Assembly: GCA_009731375.1 (NCBI GenBank)
Contig: BJOX01000356.1
Location: 510,855 to 538,903, forward strand
Direction: 5' to 3'
Length of the DNA stretch: 28,049 nucleotides
Source of the DNA: Paulinella micropora
Lineage: Eukaryota; Cercozoa; Imbricatea; Euglyphida
In this document: positions 1 through 8,072 of the stretch, piece after piece
Layout of the letters: each line of letters opens with the position of its first letter
How positions within the stretch are numbered: position 1 is the stretch's first letter
Translations under genes and position numbers: made by a program
Notes under the pieces: generated by a model
Database searches by the model: none
The model's input: only the letters and a program-made list of their open reading frames with translations
What the model was told of the DNA's origin: nothing

Positions 1-138
1 CACGACCACGGACCAGCCAGCACGCAGTCGGGCGCCGGCCACGACCACGGACCAGCCAGCACACCGCCGGGCGCCGGCCACGACCACGGACCAGCCAGCA
101 CGCAGTCGGGCGCCGGCCACGACCACGGACCAGCCAGC
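1..138. repeat. 39-bp minisatellite, about 3.5 copies
   Basis: Copies start at 1, 40, 79 and 118. Each begins CACGACCACGGACCAGCCAG. The second copy differs by a few substitutions, and the fourth diverges after its first 21 bases. The period of 39 is a multiple of three, so copy-number change would keep the frame of the gene that contains it. The array runs off the left edge and its full length is unknown. Confidence 0.9.
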
Positions 139-961
139 CCCGTACGCGGCGCCGGCCCCGCAGCCGGCCCTGGACGCCTGCCTGTGGCGGGCCAGCCGGC
201 GGGGGCTCCGGGAGATACTGTCTCGGGAGGAGGCCCGGACTCTCTGGGCCGCCCTAGACACCACCGGGCCCAAGCTGCCAGCGTCCGCGCTAGCGACCAT
301 CCGTCGCGTCGGGGCACGCCTGTCGCGGACGGCCTCCGGGCGCGCCCTCGCCGTGGCCGCCGTTGACGTCGTCCGGCTCGCCGCCGGCGGGGGGCCGGCC
401 GCCCGGCGCCGCCTGTGGCACGCCCCTGGACGGGCCCGCCCGTACCCCGCTCTGTGGGCCGCAGTGGGGCTGGGGGCCCCGGTCCTGGTCCGGCTGGCGG
501 TCCCCGAGCCCCGGCGCGGCGAGTCGCTGCCGCGCCTGTTCCTAGCGGCGGGCTTTCCTAGGGGCGGGCGCGGCCCCCCGGCGCAGGCCTACGCCGTGCA
601 AGGACTGCACAGCCAGCCCCTGGTGTCGCCCAGCTGGCACCCCTGCGGCCGGCTGCGGAGCCAGTGTTGGCGCCGGCTCGAGCGCAGGCTGCCGCGCGGG
701 GCCCGGGAGGCCTGCTGGGGCTGGCGCCAGGCGCACGAGCTGCACCAGGACGCCCGGCTGGCCTTGCGGCGTGGCGGCCACGCGCTGATTAGATTCTCGC
801 GCGGGGGCTCCGAGCTCTTGCCCGCCCTCGACGCCTACCACCGACAGCACGTAGCCCTCGTGTATTCTTACCAGCGGCCGGACCTGGGCTACAGCGCACT
901 CCCCACCGCGCACGGACGACCCCCCCCCTCTGGCCTGCTAGAGCCAGCCCGGGACACCTAA
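2..961 (+). CDS. Partial protein of unknown function with N-terminal 13-residue repeats
   Basis: The frame is open from the left edge of the window to a TAA at 959-961, giving 319 codons, so the true start lies outside the window. The first 45 or so residues are three full and one partial copies of a 13-residue Thr/Pro/Ala unit that begins TTTDQPA and is encoded by the 39-bp minisatellite. The rest is rich in Arg, Ala, Leu and Trp, with a charged helical stretch near residues 60-110 and a C-terminal segment (residues 240-290) that recurs at 2481-2628. I do not recognise the family. No AATAAA follows directly, so its transcript may run into the palindrome; this is inference. The uninterrupted frame and the preserved repeat phase support real coding. 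A tegument-like or regulatory protein is possible but unproven. Confidence 0.55.
   Translation, partial: TTTDQPARSRAPATTTDQPAHRRAPATTTDQPARSRAPATTTDQPAPYAAPAPQPALDACLWRASRRGLREILSREEARTLWAALDTTGPKLPASALATIRRVGARLSRTASGRALAVAAVDVVRLAAGGGPAARRRLWHAPGRARPYPALWAAVGLGAPVLVRLAVPEPRRGESLPRLFLAAGFPRGGRGPPAQAYAVQGLHSQPLVSPSWHPCGRLRSQCWRRLERRLPRGAREACWGWRQAHELHQDARLALRRGGHALIRFSRGGSELLPALDAYHRQHVALVYSYQRPDLGYSALPTAHGRPPPSGLLEPARDT
450..867 (+). repeat. Direct repeat, left (longer) copy
   Basis: Segments 450-506 and 720-867 match 2424-2480 and 2481-2628 with only scattered substitutions and no length change inside each segment. The 213 bp between them (507-719) is absent from the right copy. This copy is the 3' part of the partial gene at 2-961. 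Confidence 0.9.
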
Positions 962-974
962 CGGCCCTGACTGG

Positions 975-1526
975 CCGGATGGCAGGAACGACCCCTCCTG
1001 CCGGTCGGGTGGCAGGACCAGACACCTCCTGCCGGCAGGAAAGGCCAGTCTTTCCGGCCGGGTGGCAGGAAAGGCCAGTCCTTTCTGGCCGGGTGGCACG
1101 AGTGGCCAGTCTTTTCTGGCCGGGTGGCACGAGTGGCCAGTCTTTTTCTGGCCGGGTGGCAGGAGTGGCCAGGCTTTTCCGGTCGGGTGGCACGAGTGGC
1201 CAGTCTTTCCCGGCCGGGTGGCACGAGTGGCCAGTCTTTCCCTGCCGGGTAGATATAATCTTTTGGCCGGATAGGGGCGTTGCCTTTTTCGATCTCCCCC
1301 CTCCCCTCCCCTCTCCCCTCTCCCTTCTCCCTTCTCCCCTCTCCATCCCCGCGCCCGAACATTGTGCAGGCCCCCCGCCAGGCTTTCGTCCATTATGGCG
1401 GTCCGGTGATGAGTGCCACCGGCGGCTTCCTGGTCACTGCCGCGAAACCAGGGAAATTTCCTTGACTTTATAAAAAAAATAATCCCACTACCCTAACTGC
1501 CCTCATAGCAAGAATCGCACTTGTGG
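975..1526. repeat. Left arm of a long imperfect palindrome, with degenerate tandem repeats
   Basis: From about 990 to 1255 this holds roughly nine degenerate copies of a unit of about 27-32 bp whose core is GGTGGCACGAGTGGCCAG followed by a T-rich tail. Each core contains the dyad TGGC-N7-GCCA. A polypyrimidine tract follows (about 1285-1346), then a well-conserved block (1358-1526). That block includes GGAAATTTCC at 1452-1461 and ends in 26 bases (1501-1526) that are the exact reverse complement of 1766-1791. Short open frames across the arm follow the repeat and show no gene-like features. The outer boundary near 975 is approximate. Confidence 0.85.
1469..1476 (+). promoter_or_regulatory. 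TATA box-like element in the palindrome arm
   Basis: TATAAAAA lies just downstream of the GGAAATTTCC palindrome and points rightwards into the central loop. The mirrored position in the right arm (about 1814-1822) carries a substitution that destroys the TATA, so only the left arm keeps it. Promoter function is inferred from the motif alone. Confidence 0.35.
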
Positions 1527-1765
1527 GCCAGAGCCGGCCCGCGCCTCGCCTAGTGGCAGCAGGCCTGCGTATTAGGTACAAATTTGCATTCAGACTAATC
1601 CTACCTATCGAAGTAAAAAGGAAATAATTATATTCTCTCTCTTTCTTTTACCCGTAAAAATCGTTGTTTTTTTCGTACTCGGGAAAAGGGCCGGCTGTTC
1701 CGGTAGTACCAGTATATATATCCAGGAATATCCATCCAGTGGTGGCACCTCCGAGCGGCCTCGAA
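1527..1765. other. AT-rich single-copy centre of the palindrome, candidate origin or control region
   Basis: These 239 bases separate the two arms and are clearly more AT-rich than their surroundings. They contain AAATAATTATAT (near 1621-1632), pyrimidine- and T-rich tracts (about 1633-1675), and TATATATA at 1713-1720. No plausible reading frame is visible. An AT-rich centre flanked by inverted arms and iterated short dyads is a layout seen in replication origins of large nuclear DNA viruses. It would also suit a divergent promoter or the loop of a foldback element. The function is inference. Confidence 0.4.
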
Positions 1766-2340
1766 CCACAAGTGCGATTCTTGCTATGAGGGCACTTAGG
1801 GTAGTGGGATTATTTTTTTAGAAAGTCAAGGAAATTTCCCTAGTTTTGCGGCAGTGACCAGGAAGCCGCCGGTGGCACTCATCACCGGACCGCCATAATG
1901 AAGAAACCTGGGCCGGGACCTGCACAATGTTCGGGAGCGGGGAGGGAGAGGGGAGAAGGGAGAGGGGAGAAGGGAGAAGGGAGAGGGGAGATGGGAGAAC
2001 GAAAAAGGCAGTGCCACTATCCGGCCAAACGAGTATACCCACCCGGCAGGAAAAGACTGGCACTTCCCGCCACGGGGCCGGAAAGATCAGGCCACTCGTG
2101 CCACCGGGCCGGAAAAGCCCTGCCACTCGTGCCACCGGGCCGGAAAAGACTAGCCGTTCCTGCCACCTGGCCGGAAAAACCCGGTCACTCGTGCCACCGG
2201 GCAGGAAAAACACGAGCCTTTCCTGCCACCGGGGCGGAAAAGCCCTGCCACTCGTGCCACCTGATAGGAAAAGCACTGCCACTCGTGCCACTCGACAGAA
2301 AAAGCACTCCCCCCGGCCAGCAGAGAGTGCCTGGCCCTGC
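1766..2340. repeat. Right arm of the long imperfect palindrome
   Basis: This is the inverse of the left arm. Positions 1766-1791 are the exact reverse complement of 1501-1526. The conserved block continues to about 1930 and includes GGAAATTTCC at 1830-1839, then a polypurine tract (about 1935-2000) that mirrors the left polypyrimidine tract. About nine degenerate repeat units follow with core GCCACTCGTGCCACC (about 2040-2310). The arms are diverged in the repeat part but near-identical next to the loop. The outer limit is approximate. Confidence 0.85.
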
Positions 2341-2423
2341 CGCCCGATCGGCAGGTGGCCGGCCGACAGGAGGTGCTAACACCTGGCACTCTCGCCCAGC
2401 TTGCTCATGAGGAGGTCGAAGCC

Positions 2424-2884
2424 CTCTGTGGGCCGCGGTGGGGCTCGGGGCCCCGGTCCTGGTCCAACTGGCGGTCCCCGGCTGGCGCCAGGCGCACGAG
2501 CTGCACCAAGACTCCCGGCTGGCCCTGCGCCGTGGCGGCCACGCGCTGATTAGATTCTCGCGGGGGGGTTCCGAGCTCTTGCCCGCCCTCGACGCCTACC
2601 ACCGACAGCACGTAGCCCTCGTGTATTCATGCCAGGGGACGGACGCCGGGCTAGAGGCGCCCCCCCCACCGGCACCCCGGCCGCTAGCGGGGCGGCACGC
2701 CCTGCTGACCGGTAGCGCACGAACCCTAGTGCCGGGGGCGGAGAAACTCCCTCCCCCCCCCACCACCGGCTTTCGTCCTAATAAAAAGTTGGCGATGTCT
2801 TTGTCTGCTTTAATTCCCAACCAGGGAGACGTACCAGAAGCGGGCCTACACTACCACCCCTCCGCCGGCACCCGGCCTTGCTAG
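2424..2884 (+). pseudogene. Truncated second copy of the 2-961 gene's 3' end
   Basis: Positions 2424-2628 duplicate 450-506 plus 720-867, with an in-frame 213-bp deletion at the join. The matching frame is closed upstream by a TGA near 2408, and no ATG precedes the homology; the first possible start is a GTG at 2438. The frame runs to about 2884 but crosses a good polyadenylation signal at 2780, so the part after that is probably not translated. After 2628 the sequence shares nothing obvious with the left copy. It could be a dead duplicate, a 3' exon, or a truncated paralogue still transcribed to the signal at 2780. Confidence 0.5.
2780..2785 (+). terminator. Polyadenylation signal AATAAA
   Basis: AATAAA sits in CCTAATAAAAAGTTGG and is followed by a GT-rich stretch (TGTCTTTGTCTG, near 2795-2806), the usual downstream element. 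It would end a plus-strand transcript coming from the duplicated gene or from the palindrome. Confidence 0.6.
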
Positions 2885-2921
2885 CTACGAAGCCAAGTAA
2901 GCGCGCGCCCCCCGGACCTGC

Positions 2922-2961
2922 GCTAGCCTGTCTGCTCAGTAGGCTCAGCAGACATGCTAGC
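2922..2961 (-). terminator. Strong hairpin just past the stop of the minus-strand gene
   Basis: GCTAGC-C-TGTCTGCT (2922-2936) pairs with AGCAGACA-T-GCTAGC (2947-2961), giving 14 paired bases with one C/T mismatch and a 10-base loop. It begins 5 bases after the TAG of the gene at 2966-3409. No AATAAA is present on the minus strand nearby, so the hairpin is the best candidate for an RNA 3' end or processing signal. Confidence 0.5.
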
Positions 2962-2965
2962 CTCT

Positions 2966-3409
2966 CTACTTAGTAGGCCAAAGCTGCTCCGCGGCAGACA
3001 GGCACAGATAGACCTGGTACATTTGCTGGTGCAGTTTTGCTACGCTCGCGTTCAGATTTTGCACGTAGCTCCCGTGGTCTCTCCGCTCCTCTGGGCACTC
3101 TCGGAGGCTGGTGAATTCTTTTTCAACCTCTCGGCACAGCTCCTTACTAGCACGTAGCGGCTCGCACGTGCTCTTCCAGCCTCCCCGGGGCATGTCTACC
3201 CTCAGCGCCCAGGAACTAACTGCGCGCTCGATATCCGCCCGGAAATGCGTGGTTCCGTAAAGCCGCTCGGCTGCGCTACCATCCCCGTCATCGTCGTCAT
3301 TGTCGTTGCTGTCATGGCCTTCACTGCCGCCACCACCGGCCTTACGATCTCTAACAGCGCCTCCATTAATGGGGGCTCCCCCGTACTCATTCAGCCTGCG
3401 CATCATCAT
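2966..3409 (-). CDS. Small acidic-linker protein, function unknown
   Basis: I start this at the ATG triplet at 3409, giving 147 residues; the frame is open a little further upstream to a TTG at 3430. It begins inside the last codons of the gene at 3387-3852 in another frame. Residues 1-35 are Gly-rich, and around residues 35-42 lies an Asp/Asn run (DSNDNDDDDGDG). The C-terminal 90 residues are helical and charged, with a possible short coiled coil near residues 95-135. No signal peptide or membrane segment is visible. The base composition is lower in GC than most of the window. I do not recognise a family. It may instead be the second half of the upstream gene joined by a frame change. The hairpin after its stop supports a real transcript end here. 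Confidence 0.5.
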   Translation of the reverse strand: MMMRRLNEYGGAPINGGAVRDRKAGGGGSEGHDSNDNDDDDGDGSAAERLYGTTHFRADIERAVSSWALRVDMPRGGWKSTCEPLRASKELCREVEKEFTSLRECPEERRDHGSYVQNLNASVAKLHQQMYQVYLCLSAAEQLWPTK

Positions 3410-3852
3410 TTCCTGGGGCGCAGACTCCAAAGAATATAGTATACGCTGTGCGCATCAGTACGTTCATCTCGCACGCTTTAGCGTTCAGGGTAGCCACTGC
3501 AGCAACAGGCTTAACCTTCTGTTCAACAGGTTCAACCTCCTGTTCGACTTCCCGTAGGATTGCCGCGAGGATACTTTCCGGCCCCACGGGAACGGAGAAG
3601 AGCGACGCACGCACCTTTCCCCGCTCGGTGGCATGCGTTTTCAGCGTCAGGAAGCCTTGATCTACCTCGGCGCAAACAGTTTCGATTTTGGAACATATCT
3701 TGCGCAGCTGTGGGACTTCCTTCTCAAACACAGCTAGCGTCACGAAACGCTTGTCCAGCCACTTGTCCAGCCATTCGACCACCTTGCGCACGAATGCTCT
3801 GACTTCCTTCGTGCCATACGGCGCGGGCTCTGGGGCTTTCTGGCTTGGCTTG
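3387..3852 (-). CDS. Partial coiled-coil protein, 5' end lost in a gap
   Basis: The frame is open from the gap edge at 3852 to a TGA at 3387, giving about 154 residues with no start visible. The first residues after the gap are Lys/Pro-rich. An amphipathic stretch beginning VVEWLDKWLDKRFVTLAVFE leads into a heptad-like region, and a Glu/Val-Gln segment (VEQEVEPVEQKVKPV) looks like a second short coiled coil. No membrane segment or catalytic motif is seen. The last 20 bases or so overlap the start of the next minus-strand gene, so the two may be co-transcribed or may be one gene with a frame change. The function is unknown. Confidence 0.5.
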
Positions 3853-4158
3853 NNNNNNNNNNNNNNNNNNNNNNNNNNNNNNNNNNNNNNNNNNNNNNNN
3901 NNNNNNNNNNNNNNNNNNNNNNNNNNNNNNNNNNNNNNNNNNNNNNNNNNNNNNNNNNNNNNNNNNNNNNNNNNNNNNNNNNNNNNNNNNNNNNNNNNNN
4001 NNNNNNNNNNNNNNNNNNNNNNNNNNNNNNNNNNNNNNNNNNNNNNNNNNNNNNNNNNNNNNNNNNNNNNNNNNNNNNNNNNNNNNNNNNNNNNNNNNNN
4101 NNNNNNNNNNNNNNNNNNNNNNNNNNNNNNNNNNNNNNNNNNNNNNNNNNNNNNNNNN
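3853..4158. other. Assembly gap (306 N)
   Basis: A run of N follows directly upstream of the minus-strand coiled-coil gene and hides its start. Its length may be an estimate. Confidence 0.95.
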
Positions 4159-4515
4159 GGGGGGGGGGGGGCGGGGGGGGGGGGGGGCGGGGGCCCCCCC
4201 CCCCCCCCCCCCCCCTGGGACCCGCGGGCTGCACGAGGAAGGGTGGCAGTGCGCGCACACTGCGCCGGGGGGGGGCTCCCCTACCCTGTCGCCAGACCTG
4301 GCGCGCACTGCCCGGACAGCACGCCCCGCCGCCACCGGCCGCCTGCCCTGAGCCAAGCTTCCCCCCTCCCCCTCCAGGGAGACGACAGGCAGCCAGGGTG
4401 GGTTTTTTCTCCGGCCTGTCCTCACCCAGGCTGCCCCGCCGGGGCGGCGACCGACGGCCCGCCGGCGGGAGTTTATCCCCGAGCGCAACGGCAGTGCACC
4501 TAGAGGCCAGGCTTT
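4159..4515. other. Homopolymer-rich gap edge and intergenic sequence
   Basis: Positions 4159-4215 are almost pure G followed by pure C, which looks like a poorly resolved gap edge or a very strong hairpin that stopped sequencing. From 4216 to 4515 I see no convincing gene on either strand; open frames here are long only because of high GC. A small perfect inverted repeat, GCAGTG/CACTGC, lies at 4246-4263. Confidence 0.6.
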
Positions 4516-4521
4516 TTTATT
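4516..4521 (-). terminator. Polyadenylation signal AATAAA (minus strand)
   Basis: TTTATT on the plus strand reads AATAAA on the minus strand. It overlaps the TGA that formally closes the long minus-strand gene at 4521-4523 and lies about 80 bases past an alternative stop at 4603. It marks the 3' end of that gene. Confidence 0.65.
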
Positions 4522-7500
4522 CACAGGCACCTGTGGGGCCCAGTATCGTAGCTAGCCCAGGCCCCGCCGGACGCCCCCGGCCGGGTGGCCCCCCCCCGGG
4601 GGCTACGCGGCGCGCCCCAGCCAGCTGAACAGTTCGGCGGGGGGGCTTCCCCCGGCCCCGGGGGCCCGGGGGGCGGTTGCACCTCCAGCTCCGTGTCCAG
4701 GCACGACGCCAGCGGTTGGTCCCTGAAGCGGTGGCAGAGCTCGGACAGGCTCAGGGGGCGCGCACCCGCCAGGCGCGCCGTCTGGCTCGCGGACAGCTTG
4801 TGCAGGCGCCTGCCGGCCCAGACGCCCACGCTGGCCCGCACCACGTCTTGGTACGCCGACGTCTCCTCGGCGGGCGTGGCCGGCGGCTGCGCGGGGAGTG
4901 GGCCCGGCGCCGGGCCCTGCCGCAGCAGCTGGAACATGCTAGGGTACATGAGGTACGGCTTGCTCATGAGGATCTCGAAGCCCTCCTCGGCGCAGACGGG
5001 GTCGCCGTCCGCGCCGGCGGGCAGGGTCCTCTTGAGCGTGAGGGCCTGCGGCAGGCTCAGGCCCACGCCCGGGGGGGTGCCCAACAAGGCCGCGGTGTGC
5101 CCCGCGTAGTCAAAGTCCGCCCGGGCCGGGTACCGGCGCACGGCCTCCTGCAGCGCCGCCTGCAGGGCGGCCGCCGGCTGGCAGTCCACGGGGGGCAGCC
5201 CCTCGCCCCACTCGTGCAGGCGCTTGGGGTGCTTGGCGTACGGGCGGGGCTGGCCGGCGACGGGGGACGACAGGGCACGCCCCAGGCAGGCGACCAGCGC
5301 GTCGAAGTCCTGGACCCACGCCGGGTGTTGTAGCCGGAAGGACTTGCCGAAGGCGTCGCTCGTCAGGAGGCGCCTGGCCCAGTAGCGCCAGTACCAGGGG
5401 ACGCCCGGCAGCGGGGGAGCGTCGGGCGGCGCAAAGTGGTGCGCGAGGACATATTCCGACCCGAGGAGCACGGCCGGCGCGTTGAGCCCGCGGGGCACGT
5501 AGGTCCAGATCTCCGAGTGCTTAGGCAGCGCCGCGCTGACCAGCACTTGCTGCCCCCAGCGCAGCAGGGTGCACCACCACTGGCAGGTGCTGTTCCCCTG
5601 GCGTTCGGTGGACATGGCCTGCAGCGCGGCCCGCAGGCCCGGGAAGGCGTGGCACGCAAGGTACGGACGGTCGGTCCCGGGGCCGATCAGGACCAAGAGG
5701 TCCCGGAGGTCCTGCTCGTACTGGTACGTCCGGCCCAGGTACAGCGCCCGGTCCGCCAGGCCGAAGCCGGGCAGCAGGCGCAGCGCCGCGCCCGGGGCCG
5801 CGTGCCCGGGCCGCGGCCCCGGCCAGTGCAGCGGCACATAGCAGAAGCCCAGGTCGCTGAGCGAGCGCGTGACCAACTCCTGCCACGCCTGGGGCAGCCG
5901 CAGGGCGGCCGGCCGCAGGGCCTGCAGCAGCGCCTGCAAGAGGTAGAGCCAGGACACGTGAGTCACTACGCTGTAGCCGCCTGCCTTGAGCCAGTCGAGC
6001 GCCTTGCCGAGCCGGGGCCTGCACACATTCAGGGTGCGCAGGCGCAGCGAGTCGGAACGACCCGGTGCTCCGTTGGGCTCCGCCGACCAGTTGCTGAGCA
6101 GCGCCAGCGCTAGCGCCAGGCTGTACAGGCGCAGCCAGCGGTCCGTCACCTTGCGCAGCCGCGCCAGCTCGTTCTCGGCGCCGGGGTGGCGCAGCACCGG
6201 TTCCTCCCCACGGTGGGCCCGCCCCTGGTCCGCCGCGGCCTCCCCGGGCGCGCCGGCGGCCCGCAGGAGGCCACTTCGCCCTGCTTGTTCTTGGCGAGCG
6301 CGCACTGGACCGCTAGGCGCAGGGCGTCCAGCCACCCAAACGTGAGCCCCAGCGAGGTGGCGGGCTGGCCGGGGGGCAGCGAAGCCAGCGAGCGCAACAC
6401 TCTTTGCCAGGCCGCATACCAGGGGGCACCCGCCCAGCGTGCCAGGGGTAGCTTCCTGGCTAGGTCGTGCACGGCGGCCTCCGTCGGGGGCGCGGGGTCC
6501 TCTGGCGCGCCCACGAGCAGCGCACGCAGCACAGAGTCCCAGCCCGCACCCACGTCCAGCGCTGCCCTGCCCTCGGGGGTGAGCTCGCCCACGCCCGCCT
6601 CGAGGGCCCGCAGGGCGTCGGCCCACTCGACCGCGAGCGCCGCCGCGCCGCCGCCGGCACCGCCCGGGCCACTCGTGGCAGAGCTGCTGGAGCTGCTCTG
6701 GCCGCTCGTGGCAATGGCGTGGGCAGAGCTGCTGGAGCTGGTCTGGCCGAGACCGCCGGCACCGCCCGGGCCGCTCGTGGCAGAGCTGCTGGAGCTGCCG
6801 GAGCTGCTCTGGCCGCTGCGGGGGGGGAGGAGAGTCGGTCCCCACCTTCCGGCGTTTGGCGGGCGGCGGTGAGGGAGAAGCCCTCCGGCGCACCCACAAC
6901 GGGGTAGGCGTGCGGAGCCGGTGGTCCAAGTCCATCAAGCGTTTCATCCCCTCGCGGAGACCCTCTAGCAACTGCCACAAGTCCTGCAGGCGCCGGAGCA
7001 GGCAGCAGGCGCCGTCGACGAAGGCATCGAACTTAGCCTCCAGGGCCCGCAGCTCCTCCGCCCCGCCGGCCGGCGTGCCGGCCTGCTCGTCGGCTGGCCC
7101 GTCGGCTGGCTCGTCGGCTGGCCCGTCGGCTGGCCCGTCGGCTGGCGCGCCGGCCGGCCCGTCGGCTGCCAGGGGCTCCGCTTCCGGCCCCCCCCCTGAA
7201 GGAGCCGCGGGCCCCGGCCCACGTTGCTTCACCCAATCTTGGTCGTCCTTGAACAAGTACAGCGCGTTGCCCGCCTCCTCGGCCGCCTGCAGAAAATGCC
7301 GACAGGCCTCCCCTTGCCACAGGGGCAGGGGCACCAGGTCCCACTGTGCCGCACACAGCCGCCAGTCCTGGAGGCTAGCGGGCACGGCTAGCCCCAGCGC
7401 CTGGAGCCGGACCAGCCACGCCTTTTCGTAACCTTGCTCTGCGTAGGAGCGTAGTTGGGCACACAGGTGCCGCAGGGGCGTCTCCTCGGTGCCGATCCGC

Positions 7501-7603
7501 CACAGCAACCGGGTGGTCCCGACCCACAGGTCGTTCTGGCCGGCCCACAGGTGTACTTGGCAGCGCGCCGGGGGTTCGGTGAGCAGGACCTCCTCGACGC
7601 GGA
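4521..7603 (-). CDS. Large protein of unknown function with NLS and low-complexity linkers; local frame changes
   Basis: The frame is open from the gap at 7604 to 4521, so the N-terminus is missing. The first part is a Trp/Leu-rich globular segment (7600 to about 7230). A repeated PADGPADG/PADE linker (about 7080-7165) and a helical segment follow, then PPAKRRKV (near 6842-6866), an SV40-type nuclear localisation motif. From about 6830 to 6260 the gene-like sequence is in another frame: two Ser-rich SSSSSATSGPGGAGG linkers and a Leu/Ala/Trp-rich helical stretch. The main frame resumes near 6250 and carries a long, conserved-looking globular domain to about 4650, rich in Trp, Tyr and Leu. A third shift in the G run near 4640-4647 would move the stop to 4603. 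I recognise no enzyme motifs. A nuclear or virion-associated structural or regulatory protein is my best guess. Confidence 0.6.
6640..6815. repeat. Imperfect tandem repeat encoding Ser/Gly-rich linkers
   Basis: A unit beginning CCGCCCGGGCC and running through CGTGGCAGAGCTGCTGGAGC is repeated at about 6660 and 6770, with a partial copy at 6715-6750. On the minus strand it encodes Ser runs separated by ATSGPGGAGG. The repeat lies inside the stretch where the gene-like frame is displaced. Confidence 0.7.
7080..7165. repeat. 12-bp tandem repeat encoding Pro-Ala-Asp-Gly/Glu
   Basis: About six copies of a 12-bp unit (GTCGGCTGGCCC with variants) encode PADG or PADE on the minus strand. The period is a multiple of three, so copy changes keep the frame. 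It probably forms a flexible linker. Confidence 0.85.
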
Positions 7604-7985
7604 NNNNNNNNNNNNNNNNNNNNNNNNNNNNNNNNNNNNNNNNNNNNNNNNNNNNNNNNNNNNNNNNNNNNNNNNNNNNNNNNNNNNNNNNNNNNNNNNN
7701 NNNNNNNNNNNNNNNNNNNNNNNNNNNNNNNNNNNNNNNNNNNNNNNNNNNNNNNNNNNNNNNNNNNNNNNNNNNNNNNNNNNNNNNNNNNNNNNNNNNN
7801 NNNNNNNNNNNNNNNNNNNNNNNNNNNNNNNNNNNNNNNNNNNNNNNNNNNNNNNNNNNNNNNNNNNNNNNNNNNNNNNNNNNNNNNNNNNNNNNNNNNN
7901 NNNNNNNNNNNNNNNNNNNNNNNNNNNNNNNNNNNNNNNNNNNNNNNNNNNNNNNNNNNNNNNNNNNNNNNNNNNNNNNNNNNNN
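7604..7985. other. Assembly gap (382 N)
   Basis: The gap removes the 5' end of the large minus-strand gene and part of the divergent promoter region shared with the gene starting at 8073. Confidence 0.95.
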
Positions 7986-8072
7986 CCTTTCTTCTTTCCC
8001 TGCCGCGCCACGCTGGCCCCCCCCCCTGGCACTCCTCCCTGCACTTGCTAAACCACCACACCTCGGCTCCAG

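Noticed and set aside
980-2310. Possible CRISPR array in the palindrome arms
   Set aside because: The repeats are head-to-tail and degenerate without unique spacers, the arms are inverted copies, and no cas genes are present.
979-2410. Several open frames on both strands across the palindrome arms
   Set aside because: They are made only of the translated tandem repeat and the polypyrimidine tract, occur in mirrored pairs, and have no protein-like composition.
3688-4530. Long frames on both strands through the first N gap
   Set aside because: They exist only because N codons contain no stops; the sequence past the gap shows no coding character.
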